A stretch of 64,000 nucleotides of DNA, taken from NCBI GenBank assembly GCA_958510825.1, contig OY294048.1:38715026-38779025 (forward strand), in the 5' to 3' direction. The stretch comes from Brachypterus glaber. Its lineage: Eukaryota; Arthropoda; Insecta; Coleoptera; Kateretidae. The notes beneath the pieces are model-generated. The model was not told the DNA's origin. It did no database searches and saw only the letters and a list, made by a program, of their open reading frames with translations. The position numbers and the translations under genes were made by a program. Below are positions 13,401 through 23,309 of the stretch, in pieces; position 1 is the stretch's first letter, and the number at the start of each line of letters is the position of its first letter.

Positions 13401-16400
13401 CCTAGTGGCGTTTTGACGTCAACTCTGATGTAATATTTTGAAAACGCTGCTATGCGGAAAATGGAGTTACTGTTTTCTAGCATAGTGGGGCAGAATGGTG
13501 GTAATTACCTCCCCTCCCTACATTTTGTTGTTGTGTTTTAAATTTATAAAAAACTTTTATGGTCTAAATAACTGTAGTATTATTTTTGTAGTTGGCATTA
13601 AAACATAGACAAGGAAAGAACCATAAAATGCGAATTATCGTCTTTGTTGGCAGTCCAGTTGAAAGTGAGGAAAAAGAGCTGGTCAAATTGGCTAAGAAGT
13701 TAAAGAAGGAAAAAGTTAATGTGGATATTGTTAGTTTTGGAGAAGATGCATCCAACTCTGATGTACTCTCATCTTTTGTAAACACCCTTAATGGCAAGGT
13801 AATGTTAATAACATTATACCAGGTGGCTCACCCCTATAACTTTTTTATTCTTAGAGATAAAAAAATAACATTTACAGGGTGCCTATAAGACCATATTTTA
13901 AATTATATCATCTAACGTAATTTTTTGTGTCACTTCCGCTTTAACAGGAAACGACCCCTACTTTTTATTTTTAAATGGAACACCCCTTTCATTTTTACAT
14001 ATCTGGATTCTTCATTAAATTCTGTGTATCTTAAGTTTTTGTCAAATTTTGACAGCTTTTGTCATTTTTTTATTTATTATTATTTTCTTTTATTTTTTTT
14101 ATTTGTAAAGTCATTAAATCTATTCATTATTGATCAAATATTAGTAGAAAAATACAATTTATTAAAAAAATTGTTTATTTACTTTTAATTTTTTACAAAA
14201 ACTAAACTTGGAAAAACACATTTTTTGCTTTTACTCGAATTTTTGCATAATTTCATCTATGGCACGTCGATATGACTACAAAGGTTTTTTTTTATCTTGA
14301 CTGATACCAAAAAGTTAATATTAATTTTTATAATTTCTTTAAAATAAAAGAAATTTGTAAAAATAATAATACGATCGCACGCTTATGTGTCTTATGCGGC
14401 ATGTTTTGCGGCAAAAGGAAATGAAGTCAGGCACGTGCAACGCGTATATTATTTTAAAGACTTTTATTGTTTTATAGAGATTATGAAAAAAAATATTAAC
14501 TTTTTGGTATCATTTTAAATAGAATAATCTTTCTAGTGGTATTGACGAGCCATAGACGTTATTAACCAAAAATTTGAGTTAAGCAAAAAAGTGTTTTTCC
14601 AATTTTAGTTTTCATGTAAATTCAAAAGTAAACAATTTTTTTTGTAAATTGTATTTTTCTACTAATATTAAATCCAAAATGAATAGATTTAGTGACTTTC
14701 CAGATAAAAATATCTGAAACAAAATTTTATTTAAAAAATGATAAAAGCTGTCAAAATTTGACAAAAACTTAGGATAAGACACAGATTGGATTTGATAGAG
14801 AATCCAAATATGTAAAAATATACAGGGTTCCATTTAAAAATCAAAAGTAGGGGTCGTTTCCGGTTAAACCGGAAGTGAAAAAAAACGTTAGGTGATATAA
14901 TTCAAAATATAGTTTTATAGCCTCTCTGTAAATTTCATTCTTTTATCGCTAGGAATAAAATAGTTATAGGGTGAGCCACCTTTAAAAAACACCCGGTATT
15001 TCTTGTATAGAGGAAAGTCGCCTAATTTCGGATACCATTTACAATGTATTCAATATTTAATACTCGGTATTACTTTTTGATATTTTTTTTATATAACCAG
15101 ATACAACTTATTATAGCGAACCATGATTTATTATAAAAGCAATTTTATTACAGTTTATTTTTTCCAAAAAAACACGGTTAAAAAAAATCAGCGCATTTTT
15201 GTGCATTTGAAAAAGGGCTCCTAATTTCGGACATATCCGAAAAACATTTTTCAAGAGTAGATTTGGATCCCATTGCTTATGTTTCTTGTTATTCCTTCAC
15301 ATTTAAGACGTAATTTAATCATTAAGCGATTTTCTACGAAATACTATAGGAACTATAATTTTAGATTCCCAATTTCGAATATCTTAGTATCTTAGGTAAT
15401 TTTCGTTTTTTCAAAATTGTGTATCTTAGTTTGTTGTATCATTATAAAAATAATAATTAATGGTTGGATATCCTGAATAATAATTACCTTGCGGATATCC
15501 GAAATTGGGAATCAAATGCACAAAAATGGTCTATCCAAAATTAGGCAACTTTCTGCTATTTAGATTAGAAATTTGTAGAATGTTTACGTTTTCAAATTGC
15601 TTAATTATGAATAGTGGATCAACTTAACTAACATCATAACTTACCCAAGACAGAATCACGAACTTTTATAACGATTATTCATGAAATAAACAAGCATAAT
15701 AATGCAACTGAGCACAAAACTGCCATTTGCAATATAAACGATTTGTGCTGCCATTTAAAGGGGAGAAGCTCTACCGTTATCATATTACAGGACGGATTTA
15801 GTTTGACTTTTGGCTTCGCATAAAAGTAGGTTTCTGTTTACCTTTGCAGACAGTATCTTAAATACACTACTATCCGAAATTTGGAAACCATCCGAAATTA
15901 GGCGCATTTCCTCTAACTGTTTTTTATCAAAAACGGCTTAAAAAAACTATTGCATTTTTATTTTTTTTCTAAAAAAAGTATGATGTTATTAGTTTTTTTC
16001 TTATTTAGGATGGTTCGAGCAGCCACTTGGTTACTGTTCCTCCAGGACCCCATCTATCAGATGCTTTGATTTCTTCTCCAATAATCCAAGGGGAAGATGG
16101 AACTGGGGCAGCTGGCCTTGGTGGGGTTGGTTTCGAATTTGGAGTTGATCCTAATGAAGATCCAGAATTGGCATTGGTAAGAATTTTTTTTTGAAAAAAG
16201 TAGGCAAAGAGAGATAAAAATAAAGTTTTTACAAAATCAACAGTTAATTTTTTAAGGGATGTGCTGTAATACAGCACTGCTGTATATTTTTAATAAGTTT
16301 ACTTACCCAGAGTGAACTTATACAATTGTAAGTTTTTGTGTTTTCGAAATATTTTTAATTTTTCTGTAATATGAAGCATCAAAAACACGTAGTTATCACC

Positions 16401-17580
16401 CTTGGATTTGATCAAAATCCAACCCCACAAGGAGGGTTAAACTACCCCCAAGCACCAAAAAAAGTAGGAAATCATAAAGTATCTCAAGAGAAATCAAGTC
16501 AAAGGGATCCAGCCAGATATGTTTAATAAAATGTGAGAAAGTTTAGAATATAAAATTCAATAGTACCCATAGTTAACCCTTTGTTTAAGGGGATGTTTAG
16601 CTTCTATAACAATAAATCTTGCTTTTTGCACAAGTTCATAACCAGACAAAAATTTTGAGCGCTTATATGTTACATTTTATCAATTCCAATCGAAGTTACA
16701 GGTATTTGAAGAGGGTTAAAAAACCTCGTTTTTTGTGGTCACTCTTTATTTTGCGCCATTTAAAGTCATGATAGGATCTAAAACTATCCCACTGCACCAA
16801 CATAAAAAAACCTATTTAGGGTTTAAAACGTTTTTTGCAATTTATAAAAATGTGTTTTTCTTCGTAATGCAAACATATTTGAAATGTAGGTGAAAAATAG
16901 TAATTAAATCAATATTTAATTGTGGAGGATGAGCAATTGGTTTGCCTTGTTCATCCTGAAGAAATGTTAAGCCATTATCTTTCAAATATAAACCTTTGGG
17001 ATTTCACTGTAAGTGGTTCTATAATGTCCATCGTCCGTTTTTTTCGTTAATTTTGTTCATCTAAATTTTCCTTGGGAACTATGTGCTAATGAAAACTGTA
17101 TGCTTATTTCAGGCTTTAAGAGTATCTATGGAAGAACAGCGTCAACGTCAAGAAGACGACGCTCGTCGTGCACAAGAATCTTCTGGAACTGAGACTGGAG
17201 TGAAGCCTTCTCCTATAAAAGAGGAACCAAGTGAGGAAGCAATGCTGGAAAGAGCATTGGCCATGTCTATGGAGGAAGGGGCAGAGGAACCAGTGCCGAA
17301 TGTCCAAAGAGTACCGGTAGACTTTGCCCATATGACAGAAGACGAACAAATCGCTTTTGCAATGCAGATGTCGATGCAAGAGTCCTCGACCACTGGCAAA
17401 GAGGAACCCATGGAAGTAGAAGGCGACGAGGATTATTCTGAGGTTATGAATGATCCTGCATTTTTGCAAAGTGTTCTCGAGAATCTACCTGGTGTAGATC
17501 CTCAATCTGAGGCTGTACGGCAGGCAGTAGGAAATCTAAAAGAAAAGGATAAAAAGAAAGAAGAAAAACCAAAGAAGTAA
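10469..17580 (+). CDS. PSMD4 (Rpn10): 26S proteasome non-ATPase regulatory subunit 4 (ubiquitin receptor Rpn10/S5a), 6 exons
   Basis: Coding exons are 10469-10494, 10634-10774, 12600-12711, 13592-13798, 16009-16176 and 17113-17580. All introns are GT-AG in consistent phase, giving 373 residues. The protein starts [24 protein letters not shown] domain (about 2-190, with [20 protein letters not shown] and [10 protein letters not shown]) docks it to the proteasome. Three ubiquitin-interacting motifs follow at about 213-227 ([12 protein letters not shown]), 259-273 ([11 protein letters not shown]) and 294-308 ([12 protein letters not shown]); Drosophila Rpn10 is recalled to have three as well. 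A conserved [14 protein letters not shown] and a Lys-rich tail end it. Known role: capture of polyubiquitinated substrates at the 19S particle. Residues AKVEVL at the exon 2/3 junction are one shorter than the usual ANxxEVL. AATAAA signals lie at 17662 and 17790. Introns 2 to 4 are full of foldback elements. Confidence 0.97.
11700..11912. repeat. Palindromic MITE-like repeat (copy 1), nested in intron 2 element
   Basis: An inverted repeat runs from AGCTGAAGTTTGCAACG to about CCGTTGCTTT, with CATAACATACGTTTTTAGCGC and its complement near the middle. A second copy is at 62108-62345, so this is a dispersed family nested in the larger foldback element. Confidence 0.7.
12079..12287. repeat. Perfect 101-bp inverted repeat with 7-base loop
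   Basis: Left arm 12079-12179 and right arm 12187-12287 are exact reverse complements across all 101 bases; the loop is TGAAACT (12180-12186). A transcript would form a very stable hairpin in the Rpn10 pre-mRNA. It lies in intron 2, inside the foldback element 11636-12565. The absence of mismatches suggests a recent or gene-converted origin. Confidence 0.95.
12836..13050. repeat. Dispersed repeat carrying a TTACCGC minisatellite (copy 1)
   Basis: After GGGTAGGGGTCTTTACAGCG come about ten irregular 15-19 base units built on CATTACCGCGAAAAC or GGACTTTACCGCG. The block ends in GCGCATAATTATTTTATTTT. The same edges and a shorter unit array occur at 50175-50335, so the array travels within a dispersed element. 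It lies in Rpn10 intron 3. Confidence 0.75.
13172..13257. repeat. Short hairpin repeat (copy 1)
   Basis: TTTATATTTTGGCTACCCC and its complement GGGGTAGCCAAAATATAAA flank a short loop in Rpn10 intron 3. A similar hairpin is at 63616-63702. Both are closely associated with a GTTACGTAATACTTGA or CAAGTATTACGTAACGC motif. Confidence 0.7.
13362..13494. repeat. Inverted repeat in Rpn10 intron 3
   Basis: CTGCCCTACTACGCTAGAAA...CTCCATTT is mirrored by AAATGGAG...TTTCTAGCATAGTGGGGCAG, giving arms of about 35 bases with a few mismatches. This is probably a small foldback element. It ends about 100 bases before exon 4. Confidence 0.7.
13818..14998. mobile_element. 1.2-kb foldback element in Rpn10 intron 4
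   Basis: The arms of about 400 bases are inverted repeats. The left begins ATACCAGGTGGCTCACCCCT and the right ends in AGCCACCTTTAAAAAACACCCGGTAT. The arms share CGGTTTAACC/GGAAACGACC-type sequence with the intron 2 element 11636-12565. The open frames inside mirror each other across the palindrome and are not genes. The left end begins only about 20 bases inside the intron. Confidence 0.8.
15010..15913. mobile_element. TA-flanked non-autonomous element (mariner-like) in Rpn10 intron 4
   Basis: The terminal inverted repeat is GAGGAAAGTCGCCTAATTTC (left) against GAAATTAGGCGCATTTCCTC (right). TA dinucleotides flank both ends (15008-15009 and 15914-15915). The interior has further diverged CCTAATTTCGGAT words in both orientations. 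No transposase is seen. It lies 12 bases after the foldback element 13818-14998. Confidence 0.75.
16177..17112. other. Rpn10 intron 5
   Basis: This AT-rich intron has a GTAAGA donor and TTTCAG acceptor. I recognise no repeat or RNA gene in it. Confidence 0.6.
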
Positions 17581-17899
17581 TTTTTCTAGATTTTTTTGTA
17601 TCCTTTGCTTTAAAGGCAGTTTAATCTTATTAAAATATATTATATTCCGTTTAATCCAAAAAATAAATTTAAATTGATTTAATATTGCCATACTGTCATA
17701 TTTTCCCTTATAATGGAAATACATTTCTAAAAATATAATTTATCTTCACAAGATTTTTCTGTTATATATTCTTTAGGTTTAATTTACAAAATAAAGAAAA
17801 CATTTCCTTTTCAATTTGTAGTTACAATTAGAAAAATCACCGACAAATCAATAGTTTTTTACCATACAGGGTGAATTTGAAATAGGGTCCGAAATTCTA

Positions 17900-18305
17900 A
17901 GGGTTGATTCACACATCAGAAAATATGACAAAAAATGTCTAAAAATGTGTCGTAAGGAAACTAAGCCCCTTTGAAAGTGTCCAAACAAATTGGTTTTTAT
18001 TTAATAACTCAGGAATCCTTTGAGATATAGTAACGAGGTTTTGCACGTGAACTAATCTTAATAAGCCCCATCTTCGTGTATTATTTTCATGTACTTATTC
18101 TAACCAGGGGTGTGCGAAACGAGGTGGCCTTATCAGTTTTTTATGCCAAACTTTTTTCTATGTAACTTTTTTGTGATTTTATTTTTGGAATATGATTCCT
18201 TAGGTCGTAATACATAGAAAAAGGTACTCCTGTTGTAACTGTAGCCGTTTTCGAGAAAAATCAATTTAAAGGTGAAATTTCACGGTTCAAATACGAAAAA
18301 TTAAA
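17900..18305 (+). repeat. Dispersed repeat (copy 1 of a pair with 47695-48080)
   Basis: Shared blocks with 47695-48080 include GGGTGTGCGAAACGAG or GGGCGTGCGAAACGTG, TTATCAGTTTTTT, CCAAACTTTTTTCT and CCGTTTTCGAGAA, in the same order and strand. I see no terminal repeats or coding capacity. It separates Rpn10 from the broken copy of its own 3' end. Confidence 0.7.
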
Positions 18306-18325
18306 TACTAAAATTTCAATGATAG

Positions 18326-18715
18326 AAGACGACGAGGATTATTCTGAGGTTATGAATGATCCTGCATTTTTGCAAAGAGAATCTACCTGGTGTATATCCT
18401 CAATCTGAGGCTGTACGGTAGGCTGTAGGAAATTTAAAAGGATAAAAAGAAAAAAGAAAAACCCAATAAGTAATTTTTCTAGATTTTTTCTATACTTTGC
18501 TTTAAAGGCAGTTTAATCTTATTAAAATATATTACGTTTAATCCAAAAAATAAATTTAAATCGATTTAATATTACCATAATTTCATATTTTCCCTTATTT
18601 CCAAAAATATAATTTATCTTCACAAGATTTTTCTGTTGTACATCCTTTAGATTTAATTTACAAAATAAAGAAAACATTCCCTTTCCAATTTGTAGTTACT
18701 TGCAATTAGAAATGT
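18326..18715 (+). pseudogene. Broken tandem copy of the Rpn10 last exon and 3' flank
   Basis: From ACGACGAGGATTATTCTGAG onward this repeats 17420-17830 with substitutions and deletions. Bases encoding part of SVLENLP are lost, shifting the frame, and the Lys-rich tail is shortened. The copy includes the 3' UTR and about 40 bases beyond the second AATAAA, with no poly(A) tract. It is therefore a DNA-level segmental duplication, not a retrocopy. There is no upstream exon or promoter, so it should not make a protein. Confidence 0.9.
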
Positions 18716-19690
18716 TATGATCCGCATATTTTATGTGGTGTTAAAATTTTTAAACCAATATTGCTTCAATAGATTTATTTAGACAAAATTTAGGTTGACC
18801 TAGTTAAATTCTCACTCTGTTTCAATTGGGAGCTGTGAATCATTGGACTTTATTGCATAAACAATTATTTTTTACTGCTAAAATAATCGTTTCAGATGTC
18901 ATGAATAGTAATTATCTTAATTTGTTTTAAGAAATCCTATAAAAACAGATTCAAACATTCAGGGGTTATTCAGTTTGGTTCAGAGTGTCTCCATGTTCTT
19001 TAAAAAGTGCTAAGTGAAAATGTAGGAATATTTTTGAGAATTATTCTTGAATTAAAAATAGTTTGAAACTGAAAGATTTTGGGACTTGTAATGTCAGACT
19101 TAAAAATAATTTTGGACACTTACAAATATTGTTAGTCCAAGTCATCCTTTGCAAAAATAAGAATTCCTCTGCTGCTCTAATCTTCTTAAAGCTTCACTTT
19201 TCCTCTTAGTAAAACAATATACTATTATTTAGACTTTTATAGGGACCTTGTGTAAGTATTTTATACCACAGATTGAACCAAGTACCAATAATGTAGATTG
19301 CTTCAAAGACTTCAAAGATGCGAGGATGATAATAATAAGGTAAGTAAATAAACTAAAAATATTTTTATTTTTGTGGGTTAATCTCTTAAAAATTGCGTAC
19401 CAATTATAATGTATTATCTATTATATTTTAGAAAATGATACAGAATTTTAGAAAAATTAACCCATTAATACTTTTATTTGCTAAATAAATAGATACAAAA
19501 GTAATTGCTAATTGCAATGTTTAAATTAATAATTTATTATTGTACAACATACACTATTTTATAATGTACAATAAAAAATAATAAAAATATATAGATCATC
19601 ATTAAATGACAAAATATATAATTATAAATTAAGGTTATTCGAAATGTAACTACAATAATAATTCTGCAAATTATATTTTATATTTTATAC
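18716..19690. other. Intergenic, nothing recognised
   Basis: AT-rich sequence without coding, RNA or clear repeat signals. Confidence 0.5.
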
Positions 19691-19696
19691 TATACT

Positions 19697-19863
19697 GGAA
19701 ATTCAATAAAACCTGCAGGGACTCATACCTCTGCTGCTTTCGTATAAGGCGTCCGCCTTTGCGAAGCTTCGACGAAATTACTCGAGTCGCACCCGAACTG
19801 TTATGATCTTCGCCTTTTACCACACATTCGAAACTGAGTCACTGCAGGTTTTATTGAATTTCC
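19697..19863. mobile_element. 167-bp MITE with perfect 22-base TIR
   Basis: GGAAATTCAATAAAACCTGC(AG) at 19697-19718 is exactly complementary to 19842-19863. The surrounding bases TATA(C/G)T on both sides suggest a TA target duplication. The interior is GC-richer and non-coding. Confidence 0.85.
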
Positions 19864-19868
19864 ACTAT

Positions 19869-20082
19869 ATAGTTCGTGTAAAGATTCAAGTCGCTTACAA
19901 AACAACTGTACACTACGATATTTCAAAAACGCTTTGACACAGAGACTTGAAATATGGAACAAAGATATTCTTAGTAGTAGAAAAAATGTGTTTCAAATTT
20001 CAGGTCTCTGTGTTAAAGCGTTCTTAAAATATCGTAGTCTAAAGTTGTTTTGCTAGCTATTTGCATCTTTAGACGAACTATA
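19869..20082. mobile_element. Foldback MITE, about 214 bp
   Basis: ATAGTTCGT at the left pairs with ACGAACTAT at the right. Internal arms include ACGATATTTCAAAAACGCTT against AAGCGTTCTTAAAATATCGT and GACACAGAGACTTGAAAT against ATTTCAGGTCTCTGTGTT. It starts directly after the previous MITE. Confidence 0.8.
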
Positions 20083-20321
20083 ATATGAAATATATGGTTA
20101 AACAACTGAACAGTGTCACATACTAAAATTTAAGGTGGGTGCTTGAATTTTGACTTGACGTTTTGCGTCTTCTAAGAAGGCAAAATGGTCAAACGAAACT
20201 TCAGGGACCCTACTTAAAGGCGTAATTAAAGCTGCCTAGAACCCATTTTTTACAAAAAGATGCTTTAATACTTTAGCAGCAGAGTTATTAATTACTTATA
20301 ATAAATAACTGCAATATTGCC

Positions 20322-20627
20322 AATAGAAAAACTGCATTAAAAACCTATTTGGAGTGCCACATCCAAAGTTCCCAAGTACCGTCAACTGGGGTGACTTCGG
20401 ACGGTGTGGGTGACTTCTGACCCTTTTTCGAAAACCCTCTGAATCAAAGCACGTGTGGACAACCTCACAATTTGTGCGCATAACCCCACAACTTGTGCAC
20501 ACGTGCTTCGGTTTGGATTTTGCGAAAAAGTGTCCGAAGTCACCAACACCGTCCGAAGTCACCCCAGTTGACGGTATATACTATACTTGGGAACTTTGGA
20601 TGTGGTGCTCCTAATTGGTTTTTCTAT
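20322..20627. repeat. Compound inverted repeat, about 305 bp, with GC-rich core
   Basis: Outer arms read CCACATCCAAAGTTCCCAAG and CTTGGGAACTTTGGATGTGG. Inner arms read CGTCAACTGGGGTGACTTCG and CGAAGTCACCCCAGTTGACG. Innermost arms read GCACGTGTGG and TTGTGCACACGTGC. The open frame across it is a by-product of the palindrome. It may be two nested foldback insertions. Confidence 0.85.
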
Positions 20628-20830
20628 AGATATTTAGATATCTAAAATGGTACTTTATACAGCCTATTAATTACAGGAATAAGAAATTATTATTTTTCTC
20701 GCAATACATTTTTAGTTTAGGTTTTACAAATAGTTCTATAATTTATAGTCATATAATTTAAATTTGATTGGCCAAGAGTTATACTGTTTTTCCTGTAAAA
20801 TAATTATTTTGTATTATCGTCGTGAGGATT

Positions 20831-20876
20831 ATAGTGTTCTATATCCATAGCAAATCCAATGGATATAGAACACTAT
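20831..20876. repeat. Perfect hairpin, 18-base arms
   Basis: ATAGTGTTCTATATCCAT at 20831-20848 is exactly complementary to 20859-20876, with a 10-base loop. Confidence 0.9.
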
Positions 20877-21410
20877 AGTGTTATATATAATCCCCACATG
20901 ATGTTATGTATTATTAATATGAAATATATTTTTGGCTAAATATATTCAGTTGTACTTTTTCATGCGACACGGTGGCAGAAATAAGTACTATTTAATAGTT
21001 ACAAATCAAATTTGGTATTAAGTCTAATAATATTTACAATTTTTTCTCAATTTGGCAAATCAACTTTGACATGCGCAGTTAAATATGTAATGCTGGGCAA
21101 TATGAAAATTTACATTTTCTGCACTGCATACGACTTCATGGGCGGCCATATTTAAAAGTTACCTCTCAGTGGGGGGGGGGGGGTCAGAAACCACAATTTT
21201 CTGACTGAAAATTGCGATTTTCCAACTTTTTACCTAAGGTTGCCATTTTCCCAATTTTTTATCCAAGACCTAAGCTTTTTTTCAGCTTTTCACACGAGGA
21301 CGAACACTTAATGACCAAAAAATAAGGTGATCAACTTCATAATTTTCCCGACTCATTTATGTTCTCCATCTCTTGGGGTTCCTCATGGTCAAGGCAATAA
21401 GGAGATTCAA

Positions 21411-21449
21411 GAGAGAGAGAGATAGATAGAGAGAGAGAGAGAGAGAGAA
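21411..21449. repeat. (AG)n microsatellite
   Basis: An AG/GATA-interrupted dinucleotide run. A 13-base G run occurs earlier near 21170-21182. Confidence 0.9.
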
Positions 21450-21678
21450 ATTTTTAATATGGCCGCCTTTAAAGTCGTATATTAGATATGAAAAAAAAAA
21501 TTGTTTTATATTCCAGCAAATCATTTAACATTTATACTGGGTGAAATAATTTTAATTTACACACACACACTTTAATTTTATGGTTTGTCTTTTAACTGTT
21601 TTAACCAGATTGGAAGATTAATATGTGATAACCAAATTCACTTTAATAAGCAGACAATTTTTAGACAGGCTGATAGAG

Positions 21679-21892
21679 TCCGCGCGCGTTAAGAATGGTA
21701 CAGCGACGTCATAAACATAATGAAGACACTGCGCACACCATTGTAGGCGGAGCGAATGGCTTTATTCCAACAAGCGACTGTTGCTAAGGAAAACGCGCCG
21801 TTGCTAAGGGGCGTGTATGTAAACAATCGATTTTGGCTTGCTGCGCATTCTGTGTTTAATGACATTATTGAACCATTCTTAACGCGCGCGGA
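21679..21892. mobile_element. GC-rich MITE with perfect 21-base TIR
   Basis: TCCGCGCGCGTTAAGAATGG(T) and its exact complement bound a 214-base element. The element is much richer in GC than its surroundings and contains repeated GTTGCTAAGG words. No coding potential is seen. I found no clear target duplication. Confidence 0.85.
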
Positions 21893-22164
21893 ATCTAAGC
21901 ATTTATAAATATATGTTGTTTTAAATTATTATACGTGTATGCATTATGCATAATATGGTTTTATATACTAATTTTTGTTTGCTAATACTACCTAAGTACT
22001 TTTGGATGGGTGTCATTAATTAAGAATATAACTAATGAAATGTCAGACTTTCTTGACACATTTCATTTCATTGGTTAAATGCTTAGCGAGTTTAGTGTTA
22101 ATAATTGGGTAAATCAACCTTTAGTAACTTTTTTTTTAAATTTCCCTCGTTTAAAGAAATATAT

Positions 22165-22818
22165 CCCAGACAGCACAAAGATGACTTAAAGAGATCTTAA
22201 AGATGTCGTAGCTCGTCATTCAAGACTTCTTAAGAACGTCGGTTTTCGCCGTATATGCATCTTAAAGACATCTTAACGACGTCGTATGTTACAAAAGGTA
22301 ACGTCTTTAAGACATATTTTTTAAGACACCTTACTAACGCCTTCTACAGGCGACTTTACAACATAATACCCCCTCCCATTTACGTTGCTAGGTACGGTCA
22401 TATTTATATAAAAAGACCAATAAGAATTAGAATGACAGTTAATTTATTTGTCAAAAAAATCTTAAAAGAATGTATTTTTTTTTATTTTTTTTATTTTTTT
22501 TAATTTTTTCGTTTTTCGTAAAAAGAAAATTAAAAAAAAAATAAAAAAAAAATTTAATTTGTTCGTTTTTCAAAAAAAAAAGATCTTAAAAAAAATGGTA
22601 ATTTTTTTTAATAGTTGATTGTGGTTAATTTATTTTTAGCGATAAGTATCGAAGTTAGGACGTCTTGTACCGATACTTAAGATATCTTATAAACATCATA
22701 ATCAGATATCTTTTAAACATCCCTAAAAAGAAGTCCATAAGATATCCTTTTTATGTCTTTAGGCGTCCAGACATAAGCTCTAAAAAAGACCACTTTAAGA
22801 TATCATGTGCTGTCTGGG
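22165..22818. mobile_element. Non-autonomous element, TIR CCCAGACAGCACA
   Basis: CCCAGACAGCACA and TGTGCTGTCTGGG are perfect 13-base terminal inverted repeats. The interior is full of AAGACATCTTAA and GACGTC-type palindromic words on both strands. AT-rich homopolymer runs fill the middle. The open frames read through the repeats and show no protein family. Confidence 0.8.
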
Positions 22819-23309
22819 ATTTCTTTAAGTTAAAAATATATTTTACGATTTGTCAGGAGCAGTCTTCGAGATGGGACTTAAGAGGTATATTGTTAAAGTA
22901 AACAACAATATTTAATACTGCAGTTATGATTAGGAAAAAAAGTCCCTCACAAAAATTTCACTGTCACTGTTATGGGAACATTCTCATTGACGCTAATGGG
23001 AAAATTAGAAGAAATTTCTTATAAAACGGTGATTAGGTCCATGAAGAACCGAGATATTAATTAATTAATTAAGTTAAACTAGGGCCAGTGACTTCATAAT
23101 GGGTTGTTCGAATTTCCTAGCACCTGCGTCCATGACGCATGACGTCACAAATTATATAGCTAAATATCTCGAGAAATATTAACTTTCAAATGGCATCAAT
23201 TACGATTTAAAAGTTAAAAAAATGTAATATTTTTTAGAAATCAACTCGAATGCACATGTCTTAGTTTTGTTATTGGTTGCTAAAAGCAAGCATCAAAGAT
23301 CGCAGAAAT
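22819..23309. other. 3' flank of the serpin gene
   Basis: Contains the serpin 3' UTR. I could not find a canonical AATAAA close to the stop on the minus strand, so the transcript end is unknown. Confidence 0.5.

Noticed and set aside
13564..14833. Small proteins on both strands around the Rpn10 exon 4 and intron 4
   Set aside because: They are either the antisense of exon 4 or mirror-image frames of the foldback element arms.
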